This document shows positions 9,801 to 20,046 of a DNA stretch of 64,000 nt, one piece after another. This DNA comes from Litsea cubeba (Eukaryota > Streptophyta > Magnoliopsida > Laurales > Lauraceae): positions 2,484,189-2,548,188 of the forward strand of contig CM022946.1 in NCBI GenBank assembly GCA_012931725.1. The letters run 5' to 3'. Position 1 is the stretch's first letter. The number at the start of each line of letters is the position of its first letter. The notes beneath the pieces are model-generated. The model was given only the letters and a program-made list of their open reading frames with translations, had not been told where the DNA came from and did no database searches. The position numbers were made by a program, and so were the translations under genes.

Positions 9801-11472
9801 ATGGGAGGAGGAGGTGCCATATTACGGGCAGCAGGCCGGGCAGTTGGGACAGGTATTGGGCCAGGGCCAGGGCCAGTCCCAACGGTGAAGCCCAAGCCCA
9901 CTGGTTTTCTCTCCGTTCCGTCTTCCTCCGTTACCTTGCCCGTTTCCGTTACGTCGACCGTTGCCAACAACCGTTCTGTATCTCGATTCGTTGATGAGGA
10001 GGATGACTGGAAACGTATCCAAGAAGAAGTTGATGACGGTATCGGAGTTTCGGGGTTTTCTCCGCGTCACGTTTTCGGAACCGTTCCGTCGAGAGAGGAA
10101 GTGGAAACGGCTCTGTCGACGCTTCAACAGTAAGTTGTTGATAAGATTCCATGATTCTCTTTTTCATGGAAATCACAGGAATGGAACTTCAGGTAATACA
10201 GATGAGTATTGTAGTCTGGCGGGCTACCAGAATATGGTGCTCCTAGGGTTGCAATCTATGATTACTCGGAAGTTCATACCCCAAAAAATTTGGATTTTCG
10301 ATTCATAAACGGGTCCGGTCCGAAACTTAATTTAGATTCCGATTCATAAACGTGTCCTCCGGGTTCGGAACCTAAAATTGATAACGGGTCCGGGTCCATA
10401 TAGGTTTCGACCCGTGGACCCGAGACCCGACCTATGAGTCTTTGATATTGCAATTTGTACTTTAAAACCAACTCTGTTTTAGCATTTTTATGTATAATAC
10501 TAAATTTTGTAGACTTGATGCACTGTTATAAGTTAAATGATATGCTTATTTTAAGAGAAAATAAAGAATAAAAAGAAAATAGAATCGTTTTTTGAACTAA
10601 ATTTGAATCCTCTAGGTGGATCCAGTTCCAGAACCGGATTCGGGTTTTCTTATCGAAATTGGGTCCGAAACCAACAAAATAGATTCCGATTCAAAATCGG
10701 GTCCGGAATCAAAACCGTTATTTAAAGATGGATCCGGGTCCACTATGGTTCCAATCTGGAACCATCCCATTTGCAACCCTAGGTGCTCCTCTTCTGTGTA
10801 AGAAGGAAATTCCATTGAGATTGTTAGACTAGATAAGACTGGTGATTTGAGCCATGGCCCACATGTGGAAAGTCCCACAAAAATCAACGGTTCGAATTAC
10901 CGCAGGCCCATTATGCCAGATCCGTCATGAAAAATTACACTGCATCGAATGCTTTTTCTTACGACGAGAACTCCCACCGAATCATAAAAAAAAGTTTTCA
11001 CCCATCCTCTTTAATAATCATTTGGTGGATCTCATTTTACCAATGAATTGCTATGTATTCAAACAAGCCCTTAATTATGTTGCTTCATCCATTAACACTA
11101 CTATTGATAGTGTTTCCTACTTATTGGGTCATTGTCCCAACCAGGTATACCAAGACTATTGAAAATAGATTTGGTTCAACTACAGTGAAGGATGGAGCAG
11201 ATCAAATGATGAATGCAACTAATTTCGCGCATGATGTTCCTTCAACCAATTGGCAATTAAATTGGGCTGAGCCTGCATTGCACCTTTGCAATCCACAATC
11301 AGCACAATCACAAGCATATGATCACATGTTCAATTCGTTTCATTTGCTGCAGATAAATCCATCCGTTCAGGTAATGATTGCTGTTGATCCTATAATCTTC
11401 CATCAATATTAAATATTAATGCAGTCTCGGATTTTGACAGCTATGTATGCACTTACAGAACTCTTGAACTGA

Positions 11473-11504
<32 letters not shown>

Positions 11505-14028
11505 GGTGGGGGGGCTTACATTGATTGTTATATAGGACTATCATGCATTCATGCTTAATCCACATTAAACCTTTCAATCACAATTATACCCACCTAGTTC
11601 GATGTATCCGGTTGGGGCCCCAAAGAATGGTTTTTAAAATTTGAAATTTGATGCCCCATTTCCATTGAAAATTTATCCCCTTTATATATTGTATGTAAAT
11701 TGAGCTGTACTATTGATAGTTACTAATAAGACCTCAATTGCATGTAGAGGATGGTCGCTTCTTTATCATCCGATAAAGCTGTATGGGATGCAGTTATGAA
11801 CAATGAGGCTGTCAAGGAGCTCAAGGAATCATTTTATACAGGTTTGCACAGCCTTAATTTTGTTCCATTTTATTTGCATTGGTGCTGTTTCATTGTAGCT
11901 GTTATAATAATTAGTATCCACTTCAAAAAACAATTCTATCATCTCTAAGATCAACCAATGTGTCCTGAGTGAAAAAAAAAATTACAAACTACTCATGCAT
12001 CTAGCTCACTGGTTTAGGCATTGTCCGACTAGAGAACTACTACCACAGGTCTTGGGGTTCAACGTTTATGAGGACCATACCAAAGAAAAGAAGTCCAAGC
12101 CATAATATTATTAGTTTCCCATGTTTATTCCCACAAAATCTGCAGTGTAGCAGCATCTTTTGTGAGTCTGAACCACCCTTCAAACTCCTCCACCCCATAT
12201 ATATTGGCAGGCATACCATTAGTGTGAAATGATATTCAACATTGAAGTAAATGGAGAATATGAGCGCCTATCAATTCAAGTGGAATGGCTTGGTTATGAA
12301 CAGTTAATATATTTGGAAGGTGTGCCCCATAGTTAAGATTTCAAGGGGATAAATGAGTGCATCCCATGTAGCTAACTACATATAAGTGTGCCCCTATTGA
12401 TGTTGTTTGATTTACAGTTGTTCTTCTGTTGGACTTAGACTTCCTCAGTTGTGCAAAGCACTTGCACTGATCTTTTGTTTGCTCACTTCTCTCTCCTCCT
12501 ATTGAGTTTTTCTTTTTCACCATTTAACCATAAAATGAGATAAAACCCTTCCAAGGAAAGGCTAAAAAGAGGAGAATGGGATACTTTTGTGAAGGAGAAT
12601 AAGGAGAGGTCGAATACTTGACTAGAGGCCAAGCTTGCCTCTGCCTACCTGTATTGTTGGAGTAAAGCAAATAGTTGCTACTCTTCCAGTTATTTACTTA
12701 TTAGAAATCCCAAAACCAGGATAAACTTTGTCCAATTGTAAAATGAAAAGATGCCAAATTAAGTCCCTGATGATCTACAAGAGGCTACAAGGTGATAGAA
12801 AACTCTTGGAGATTACTTTTGTTCGGAAACTTCATTGTTGACAGAATATCCCATGAAACCTTTTCTTTAAGCGAGTCATTGTTTGTAGCGTCTCATGCAA
12901 TACTTTTTTATTTTTTTTGCACCAAATGGTATAAAATAGCAGCATCTATTACAGTAATCCATTCTCTCTTTGAAATTGTGAAAGACCTTTGTCATATCTC
13001 TAGTAGGGTGTTTAGATGTTTCCCCCATCTTTTTCACATCCACCACCAAAAAATAGTTTATGTGAAGGCCTGAGATGTGTTCTAAGCGATTTTGCTCCCC
13101 TGAGATATCAAAGAGAAGGGGTATAATTGTCTGCATTGAATGCCATGTAAGGTCCAAGCTCAGCTGCCATGCTTGAATACATCTTAAGCCATCAATTGAA
13201 GCATAATATGCATCTGAATTGTGTCCTTTCTTCGATGTAGGAAACTGCGTTCCAATGACCCAAAATGAGGCATAATATGCATCTGAATAATGCCTTTTCT
13301 ATGATATACAATTTGATTGTCCATTATTACATTTTGTATGCCTATTGATTCGATTTCTAGAATGGTCACTTGGTCTAAATTATGCCTATTGACCCGATGG
13401 CTAGAATGTCACTTGGTCTAAATTTTGTTCCGTTGCCTATGAATAACTAGTTGGACAACATGTTATTTTAGAAAAACTGTAAGTTATTATGGAATTATAC
13501 TGTTCCTTCCACTATTTGCACTTTGATCATTGATTATAATATGCTGTTAAAGATATAATTGCCCCTAATAAGATTTTCTCTTGTTAGGTGATTATAACCT
13601 TCTATGAGAGGTGTTCAATTGCTTTCAGATTCTTAATGCAATTTCTAGGTCTCTCAAACCAATTCTTGTTACAGTTCCTCTTGATCAATCATTTTAGTTT
13701 ATTTTTATAATGCTCGCATGTTCACACAGCTGGAAGCAATCAGTTGGAAAGCTCCAAGGAAGAGTCTGAGGCAGTCACACAATTTCTAAGGTGGATTTTA
13801 GATAATACAAAGGCAAAAATAGCAGAAATCATAGATAAGATCGCGAAGCTAATGAATGATCTTTTCCAGCCCTCAGAAAAGGAAAGACTGACAGATATAT
13901 TTGTGGACACTCTCAGATCCTCACTCATGCTATCCGTCATGGTCCTCTTAGTGGTTGTCGTTACACGTATCCAAAGGGCTTGGACCATGTTGAGGTCAAC
14001 GTCCACCCTCCCTCCTGAGAAGTCATAA
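9801..14028 (+). CDS. uncharacterised plant protein with C-terminal membrane segment
   Basis: Four exons: 9801-10129, 11145-11370, 11748-11841 and 13730-14028, with GT-AG introns and matching phases, joining to 315 residues. The start MGGGGAILRAAGRAVGTGIG is followed by a Pro/Gly/Ser/Thr-rich stretch, then DDWKRIQEEVDDG and SREEVETALSTLQQ. Exon 2 gives NWAEPALHLCN and FHLLQINPSVQ; exon 3 gives MVASLSSDKAVWDAVMNNEA; exon 4 ends with a strongly hydrophobic stretch SSLMLSVMVLLVVVV. I recognise it as a conserved plant protein of unknown function, perhaps the UCP012943 group (Arabidopsis At4g25170-like), but I am not certain of that name. One hydrophobic stretch near the end suggests a tail-anchored or single-pass membrane protein. 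Intron 1 holds a MITE; intron 2 has a long G-run. Confidence 0.8.
10236..10789. mobile_element. hAT-type MITE in intron 1 of the uncharacterised gene
   Basis: The element at 10244-10781 has ends TAGGGTTGCAA and TTGCAACCCTA and identical 8-bp flanks GGTGCTCC (10236-10243, 10782-10789). The interior is rich in GGGTCCGG and GGATCCGGGTCC words in both orientations and has no coding signal. It sits between exons 1 and 2 without touching a splice site. Confidence 0.9.
11474..11513 (+). repeat. homopolymeric G tract
   Basis: Thirty consecutive G (11474-11503), then TGGTGGGGGGG, about 100 bp after the exon 2 donor at 11370. Its length may be unreliable in the assembly. Confidence 0.8.
11990..12075 (+). 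mobile_element. possible tRNA-like SINE fragment in intron 3
   Basis: CATCTAGCTCACTGGTTTAG followed about 45 bp later by TTGGGGTTCAACG resembles an A-box/B-box pair at normal tRNA spacing. No target duplication or tail was found. Confidence 0.35.
13190..13430 (+). repeat. short direct repeats within intron 3
   Basis: AGCATAATATGCATCTGAAT recurs about 70 bp apart (13199 and 13268), and a block TATGCCTATTGAYYCGATKK CTAGAATG...CACTTGGTCTAAATT recurs at about 13339 and 13382. These are local duplications with no coding meaning. Confidence 0.6.
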
Positions 14029-15703
14029 TTGTGGTCGAGCCCTCACCATCACCAAAAAACTATTGTTGTGCCATTTCCTATCATCAATTGGTTTTGGGAT
14101 AAGTGGTAGCTCAATGGGGTGTAAGATCCTACAGACCAGCTATAGGATTCCAACGTAGCAGGTACTTTGGATATGCTTTTGTTATATGGTTTATTTGGGT
14201 CCATCTTCTATATTCCGGTTCCTCACTGTTGTTTGTGCTGTTAGAATTCCTAATCACCGATTCATGGTGGACTGTAAATAACCTAGTTTTATGTATAATC
14301 TTCTCTGGCATGTACTGTCTCACAATGCAATTAGCACAGACAGATGTTTTGCCTCTGTATATAATATATGGCCTAGAGTTTATTCAGCTAGAAATGGATT
14401 TTGCTAACAAACACATTATTTGACCTGCATTGTCAGTTAGTGTATAATCCATAGAAGTCAATTGCAGTGTTTAAAAACTCAGAAACTTAACTCGGAAATT
14501 CATCAGGTTGAGTAACTCTAGCAAGGGACTGAGTACTTGTTTGATTTGGTAAGACCCATTTGACATAGATATATTGAGTTGAATCTACTGACCCAACTTG
14601 GGTGATTTAAAAATGATTCTAAAAGTATTCTCATTTAATGCTGCAAGGTTTTTGTTTTAGCTTATTAAGCTGATGGTTCTGTGAAGTTGCAACTGCATTT
14701 TGGGCTGGGTCATCATACTTGATTCTTGGGGCCCATTGCAAGAACCATGAAGTGTATATAAAAAAAATATCGGCTACTGTGAGGGATTGGAAGCTTGCAG
14801 AATCCTCTTGTTGAATGATGAAACATGAAGTTATCAATGAACTTAAGTCTCTTTAATTTTGGTCATAGGTAGGCCTAGCCCAGATACCGGCTGCAACCTT
14901 TTAGGCCCAAGTCTAGTCATTTTCCTCTACCAGCCTGCCTAGTTTAAAGTTCAGAGTTCAGACCCAAAAAAAATTCTTGGAAACATCCCAATTGTTCCTT
15001 TGCAGAAACTAGCAGCGTTCCTAGTCTAACTTGATATATAATCTCCTTGAATCCAACATGATCATATTTGAGGATTTTAATGTCTTGGGCCCCTATTCAA
15101 TTGAGGTATATTGTTCATTTACCCAAACAGGTAATCAGTTAGGATCCATGGTCAATGGGGTTCTTGCTTGGAAGATCCTAGCCAGTCCTCATGTCCTTTT
15201 TTTCCCTCATTGAATGTGGATTTTTGGTGTACTACGCTGTTGATCATCTATTTGCTGTCAACGGATTAAGGGTTTGGAACATAGAGTAAATGAAGGTTAT
15301 GCTTTTGGATAACCTGAGTTACCTGTAAATTATAGCTGTTGTCTTCTTTGTCAGGGAAAAAATTACAGTTCTAGCTTACAACTAATTAGATTTACAGTTT
15401 AGTGGGGGCCACTGAATTCCATGGGTCCAAACAGGGCCTCAGGATTGTCATATTTGGAGATTTACTCAGACAATATTCCATGAGGTGAGCAATGTGTATC
15501 TGAAGTCATCCAGGTGGGCCCTATGAGTTTCATCACCCCATATTTCCATCTTACTGGATAATTTTCCTTTTCATTAATATGATAACAAAAGCCAATGAAT
15601 CAAGGTTAATTACTGTATAATTTTAGGTTATGGCATAGAGCAAAAACAGCTTCCACTTAAGGTAGATCAGGTTCTCTAAATGCATGAACCCTTATTTACA
15701 AGT
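14029..15703. other. 3' UTR and intergenic region
   Basis: The first few hundred bases after the stop at 14028 probably hold the 3' UTR. The rest has no supported gene. A short ORF at 14103-14423 is hydrophobic low-complexity sequence without a recognisable family. Confidence 0.4.
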
Positions 15704-16064
15704 AAACCTATCTACCTGCACTTAGATGTGCAGAGATCCAAACAGGCCTTAAGTGTGTGTATTAAACATTACAGCTGGGAAAGATTGTTGGCTGAAAGGT
15801 TTCAAGACTCTCCAATATCAAGATTTCATACAAACAAAAATCCAAATCAAATGACCCACCAAATTCTCATTAAAATAGACTTGAAACCTATTTACCTGCA
15901 CTTAGATGTGCAGAGATCCAAACAGGCCTTAAGTGTGTGCATTAAACATTATAGCTGGGAAAGATTGTTGGTTGAAAGGTTTCAAGACTCTCTCCAATAT
16001 CAAGATTTCATACATACAAAAATCCAAATCAAATGACCCACCAAATTCTCATTAAAATAGACTT
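15704..16064 (+). repeat. tandem duplication, 180-bp period, upstream of the LAP6-like gene
   Basis: Two nearly identical units of about 180 bp, for example CTTAGATGTGCAGAGATCCA at 15721 and 15901. Differences are a few substitutions and a 2-bp insertion (CTCTCC for CTCC). The unit length is a multiple of three, which creates a long but artefactual ORF. The array ends 140 bp before the polyketide synthase ATG, so it lies in the promoter region. Confidence 0.9.
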
Positions 16065-16203
16065 TCTCCCTGCTCATGCTTTCCTTCCCCTCCTCCCAAA
16101 CTCCCTCCAAAAAACAAGCCCCATCCCATTTAAATGTCAGTCTCATTGTTTCTTGGGGCCTTAACTTGACCCAACTTAATTCATCTTTTATTATTGTCAA
16201 GAA

Positions 16204-18131
16204 ATGCTGGGAGGTGGCGGATGTTGTTTTTCCAATGAGCGCAGACATACGCCGGGGAAAGCAACCATTTTGGCCCTTGGCAAGGCCTTCCCACATCAAG
16301 TCATTCCACAGGAGTTCCTTGTGCAGGGCTATTTCCGCGACACAAACTGTGACGATTTGGCAATGAAGGAGAAGCTAGAACGCTTGTGTAAGCAATGTTA
16401 ACTAGCTTCCGCGTGCTTTAACACCCAAATCACAGATTTGCTAGTGCAGAGTGATCTTCTGCAATGGTGCAATGAAATGATGAGGCCTGTAGGCCCATTT
16501 GACTGAGTGTCAAACCACGATGGGCGGTGGGACGTGAAAGGGAGGAAAATTCAAACGCGTTGTGATATTTCAACCCCATCCAATCACACTAGTGGCTTAT
16601 TCAAAACTATGTAAATTGATTAGATGAAAAAAAGGTCTAAACATCCCACAACACTCCAGGAATCAACACTTATTAAATGGGACCTCATGAGGTGTCATTG
16701 CACCATTATCTCATCACAAGAGATCACTTTTTTCATGCTGATCATATGAAGCAAATTGGACCTCTGAATTTGCACCTTCTTTTACTGGCAAGAGCATTCC
16801 AGGTAACACCAGTCGCATGAAAGGCACTGAAATTATAGCCATGGTGTTACCTGAAAGGCACCCCTTCCAAATCATGACAATCTGTTGTTTGTGGAAATCA
16901 ATCACAGACTTTGCATCCATGAGCTTCTTGGATTGGGACAATCAACAAAACAGATCCTCAAATCTATAATGCACAGATACGGCATGGATACGGCTAGGAC
17001 ACAGATTTTATACATAAAAAGTGAAGTATCGGATACAATACGACACGATACGTTGCCCATTTTGAAGTATCCGTGCATCATAGCCTCAAATAGCTAAATT
17101 TCTTCTCAGAATTAGGTTTACGATTACTTGACTGGTTAATGCTCTGTTTTGTTTTACTAGGCAAGACCACCACTGTGAAGACCAGATACACAGTCATGTC
17201 TAAGGAAATATTAGAAAAGTACCCAGAGCTGACAAGGGAGGGTTCACCCACAATCAAGCAGAGGCTTGACATAGCTAACAATGCTGTCCTGGAGATGGCT
17301 TTGGAAGCAAGCCTCAACTGCATTAAGGAGTGGGGAAGACCAGCCACAGACATCACCCATGTGGTCTATGTGTCCTCCAGTGAAATAAGGCTTCCTGGAG
17401 GGGATCTTTACTTGGCTAGCCAACTTGGTCTAAGGAGTGATGTGGGTCGCGTGATGTTGTACTTCTTGGGCTGCTACGGCGGTGTCACTGGCCTTCGAGT
17501 CGCCAAGGACATCGCCGAGAACAACCCCGGAAGCCGGGTCCTGCTCACCACATCTGAGACTACTATTCTTGGTTATCGCCCGCCTAACAAGTCCCGCCCC
17601 TATGATCTCGTGGGGGCTGCACTCTTTGGCGATGGGGCCGCTGCTGTTGTCATAGGAGCCAACCCACAAAACGATACTGAAACACCATTCATGGAATTGA
17701 ATTATGCGGTCCAACAGTTCTTGCCAGGGACCCATAACATAATTGACGGTCGCCTCACGGAGGAGGGCATAAATTTCAATCTAGGGAGGGACCTCCCTCA
17801 GAAAATTGAAGACCACATCCAGGACTTCTGCAAGATGCTCATGGACAAGGCTGGTCTGGATGAGGTCAATGACTTGTTTTGGGCAGTTCATCCTGGAGGC
17901 CCTGCAATACTGAACAGGCTACAGAGTAAGCTAGACTTGAGAGAAGAGAAGCTGCAATGCAGTAGGAAGGCATTGATGGACTATGGGAATGCAAGTAGCA
18001 ATACCATATTCTATGTTATGGATTATATGAGGAAGGAATTGAAGAGAGATGGTGGGGAGGAGTGGGGGCTACTTCTGGCATTTGGGCCTGGCATCACTTT
18101 TGAAGGCATCCTTGTGCGTAACCTCCAATAA
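16204..18131 (+). CDS. LAP6: LAP6/PKSA-like type III polyketide synthase
   Basis: Two exons, 16204-16387 and 17161-18131, split at the Cys codon of RLC|KTTTVKTRY as in chalcone-synthase-family genes. They give 384 residues, close to the usual 390. The catalytic triad is intact: Cys166 (YFLGCYGG), His305 (WAVHPGG) and Asn338 (DYGNASSN). GLRVAKDIAENNPGSRVLLT, SETTILGYRPPNKSRPYDL and FLPGTHNIIDGRLTEEGINF resemble Arabidopsis LAP6/PKSA more than LAP5. That enzyme condenses hydroxylated fatty-acyl-CoA with malonyl-CoA to make alpha-pyrones for sporopollenin in the tapetum. The start at 16204 keeps frame with PGKATILALGKAFP; a nearby ATG at 16236 is out of frame. The intron (773 bp) carries a 120-bp MITE. 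Expression should be anther-specific by family; the sequence does not show this. Confidence 0.93.
16956..17091. mobile_element. short hAT-type MITE in the LAP6-like intron
   Basis: The 120-bp element at 16964-17083 has inverted ends CTATAATGCACAGATAC and, in reverse complement, CTATGATGCACGGATAC. It is flanked by the identical 8-bp repeat CCTCAAAT (16956-16963, 17084-17091). It lies 77 bp before the exon 2 acceptor. Confidence 0.9.
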
Positions 18132-19009
18132 GACTCATGTCAGTTTCACTTTCTAATAAATGGCTTGAATTGCCAGCTACAAAGCTTCACTGAACACTTA
18201 AGAATTTGGGTTAGTTTTAGTCATTTACTTTTCTGTGTATGAATTGGGTTGTTCTTAGAATGTTGTGTAATGCTTTTTAGATGGACTATAGGGGCAGGGC
18301 CATGCCCTCTCTCTCTCTGACTTTGTCTAGTACATCTTAACTATTTTTTGACAATTTTAGAATTGGTATGAAAGCTGCCAACCCTCTTGGTAGAGTGCCT
18401 CGTTTATATATTAATGTCCTCAATACACAATTACATGAATAACCTTTAAGGATGTTTTAAATAATGGATATGTGCAAGGTTAAGGAAAAGATAATTTACA
18501 GTAATTATCTAAAAGATTGCACTGCTCAACTTTTCAGCTTCTGGCATGAAATTCTCCACACTGAAAACGCATAATCCTTTAACTGATTTTCCATGACAGG
18601 GGAAAAGAAAGTCCCATTGGGAGGGAGAGGGTGGAGAGCAAAATTTCATGCCTAGCAGAATCCTTACATTAGAGAAGCATATTCTTAGATTAGATCTGTT
18701 CAAAACTTATTTCTTTTTTTAGACACATCTAGAAAACACTAAAACAGGGAAAAGATGATGGACTTTTGGGGCTTTCAATTTTAAAAGGGACACATACATA
18801 AAGACAAAAAAAGAAAAAAGAAAAAGAAATAGGAGTTTCATTCATACTTCATTAGTCACAATACACACAAGGATAATAACATTGGCTCTATTAAAATACA
18901 TAGTAGGTAGACCAAGATGAGAAGACATGAGCTCTCCCCATTGAAGGCCCTTGGCCTATAAACACAACCAGAAACAAGAGACTCACCCACAAACGCTTCG
19001 ATATTTAGA
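18132..19009. other. 3' flanks of two convergent genes
   Basis: Contains the 3' UTRs of the LAP6-like gene (plus) and the chitinase (minus). No further gene is supported. Confidence 0.45.
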
Positions 19010-19912
19010 TCAAACATCATTTTTTATGGCAGAGCTATAGCCAGTCTGATCATCATAGTACTTGGACCACAGCATCACTCCTCCATATTTGTTGGAGTGC
19101 TTTAACGAAGGAAGCACTGTGGAGGTAAGGTCCCCAGTGGGGATGAAACCGCTGCCAGCTGCCTCCGGGGCCGCTGGAAGCCCGAGGAAGATCTTTGTGG
19201 CGTGAATCGATGAAGTCCATTGCTTCCATGCATCCTCCAAATTAGCCACATCCCCAGATGAGTACTGGCATGGAGGATTGTTGTAGAATTGCACCCAAAC
19301 ATAGTCGAATAGGCCCGTTTTCAATGCTCCTCCCACCCAAGCATCAGGAAATGGACATTGAGGAGCTGCTGTTAAGTACACTTTCTTCCCCCTAGAGCTA
19401 TAAGCTGAGAGATCTCTGGCAAGATCATCCCAGTGCTCACTAGTCCCACCTTCAATGTCGAAATCTATACCGTCTAGTACTGCATCACCCAACGGGCGTG
19501 ATGAAGATTGCCCACCAAGAAAATTGTTCCACAGATACTCCGCGACTTCTCTTGCATCATCGGCGGACGCTAAGTAGTAGCTTCCGGCTCCTCCTCCAAT
19601 GGACAGAATAACCTTCACCCCTTGCTCCTGGCATGATCTTATGTCACCACTAAGTCCTGTGCATCCATTGGAGTATGGATCACAGTGGCCTGCCAGATTG
19701 ATTTGTGGTTTCTGGCCATTACCAAAAGTTGAAAGGAAAGCCAAGTTCACAAAGCGAAAGTTCCCCGACGCGCATGTATCAGCTAGGGTCCCCTCATTGC
19801 CATTTTGGCCCCAGTAGATGGCTATACTACCTCCATGTGAGCCTCTAACTAGTGCACCCAACACCAACATGAGTAGCAAAGTACAGCTACTAGGGGAAGA
19901 TGGCAATGCCAT
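19010..19912 (-). CDS. class III acidic endochitinase (GH18, hevamine-like)
   Basis: An intronless ORF of 300 residues. Residues 1-27 form a typical signal peptide (hydrophobic TLLLMLVLGALV), and the mature protein starts GSIAIYWGQNGNEG. GH18 motifs are present: SIGGG (104-108) and DGIDFDIE (147-154) with catalytic Glu154. Six cysteines of the mature chain (including 47, 77, 84 and 94, plus one each in APQCPFPD and NPPCQYS) match the three disulfides of hevamine. It should be secreted and hydrolyse chitin (and perhaps peptidoglycan) in defence, as known for the family. The length is normal and there is no break. The start is the first ATG of the frame. Confidence 0.95.
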   Translation of the reverse strand: MALPSSPSSCTLLLMLVLGALVRGSHGGSIAIYWGQNGNEGTLADTCASGNFRFVNLAFLSTFGNGQKPQINLAGHCDPYSNGCTGLSGDIRSCQEQGVKVILSIGGGAGSYYLASADDAREVAEYLWNNFLGGQSSSRPLGDAVLDGIDFDIEGGTSEHWDDLARDLSAYSSRGKKVYLTAAPQCPFPDAWVGGALKTGLFDYVWVQFYNNPPCQYSSGDVANLEDAWKQWTSSIHATKIFLGLPAAPEAAGSGFIPTGDLTSTVLPSLKHSNKYGGVMLWSKYYDDQTGYSSAIKNDV

Positions 19913-20033
19913 TGATTGGCCTTGTGGGGATGGAACTTAAGAAAGCAGAACAAGCAAGACTTTGGTTTTTCTTCTCCTCCCTGTAAGGAGTTGATTGCTC
20001 AAACTACACTGCAGAAAACTGCACACTACCCCC

Positions 20034-20046
20034 ACTTTATATAGAT
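20034..20046 (-). promoter_or_regulatory. likely TATA box of the chitinase gene
   Basis: On the minus strand CTATATAAAG, about 125 bp upstream of the chitinase ATG: a close match to the plant TATA consensus at a plausible distance for a short 5' UTR. Confidence 0.6.

Noticed and set aside
15070..15085. Isolated GAGGATTTTA resembling the Pack-MULE end
   Set aside because: No partner TAAAATCCTC and no 9-bp duplication nearby; a chance 10-mer in AT-rich DNA.
15680..16036. 118-codon ORF with internally repeated peptide
   Set aside because: It exists only because the 180-bp tandem duplication is a multiple of three; no family resemblance and no gene context.
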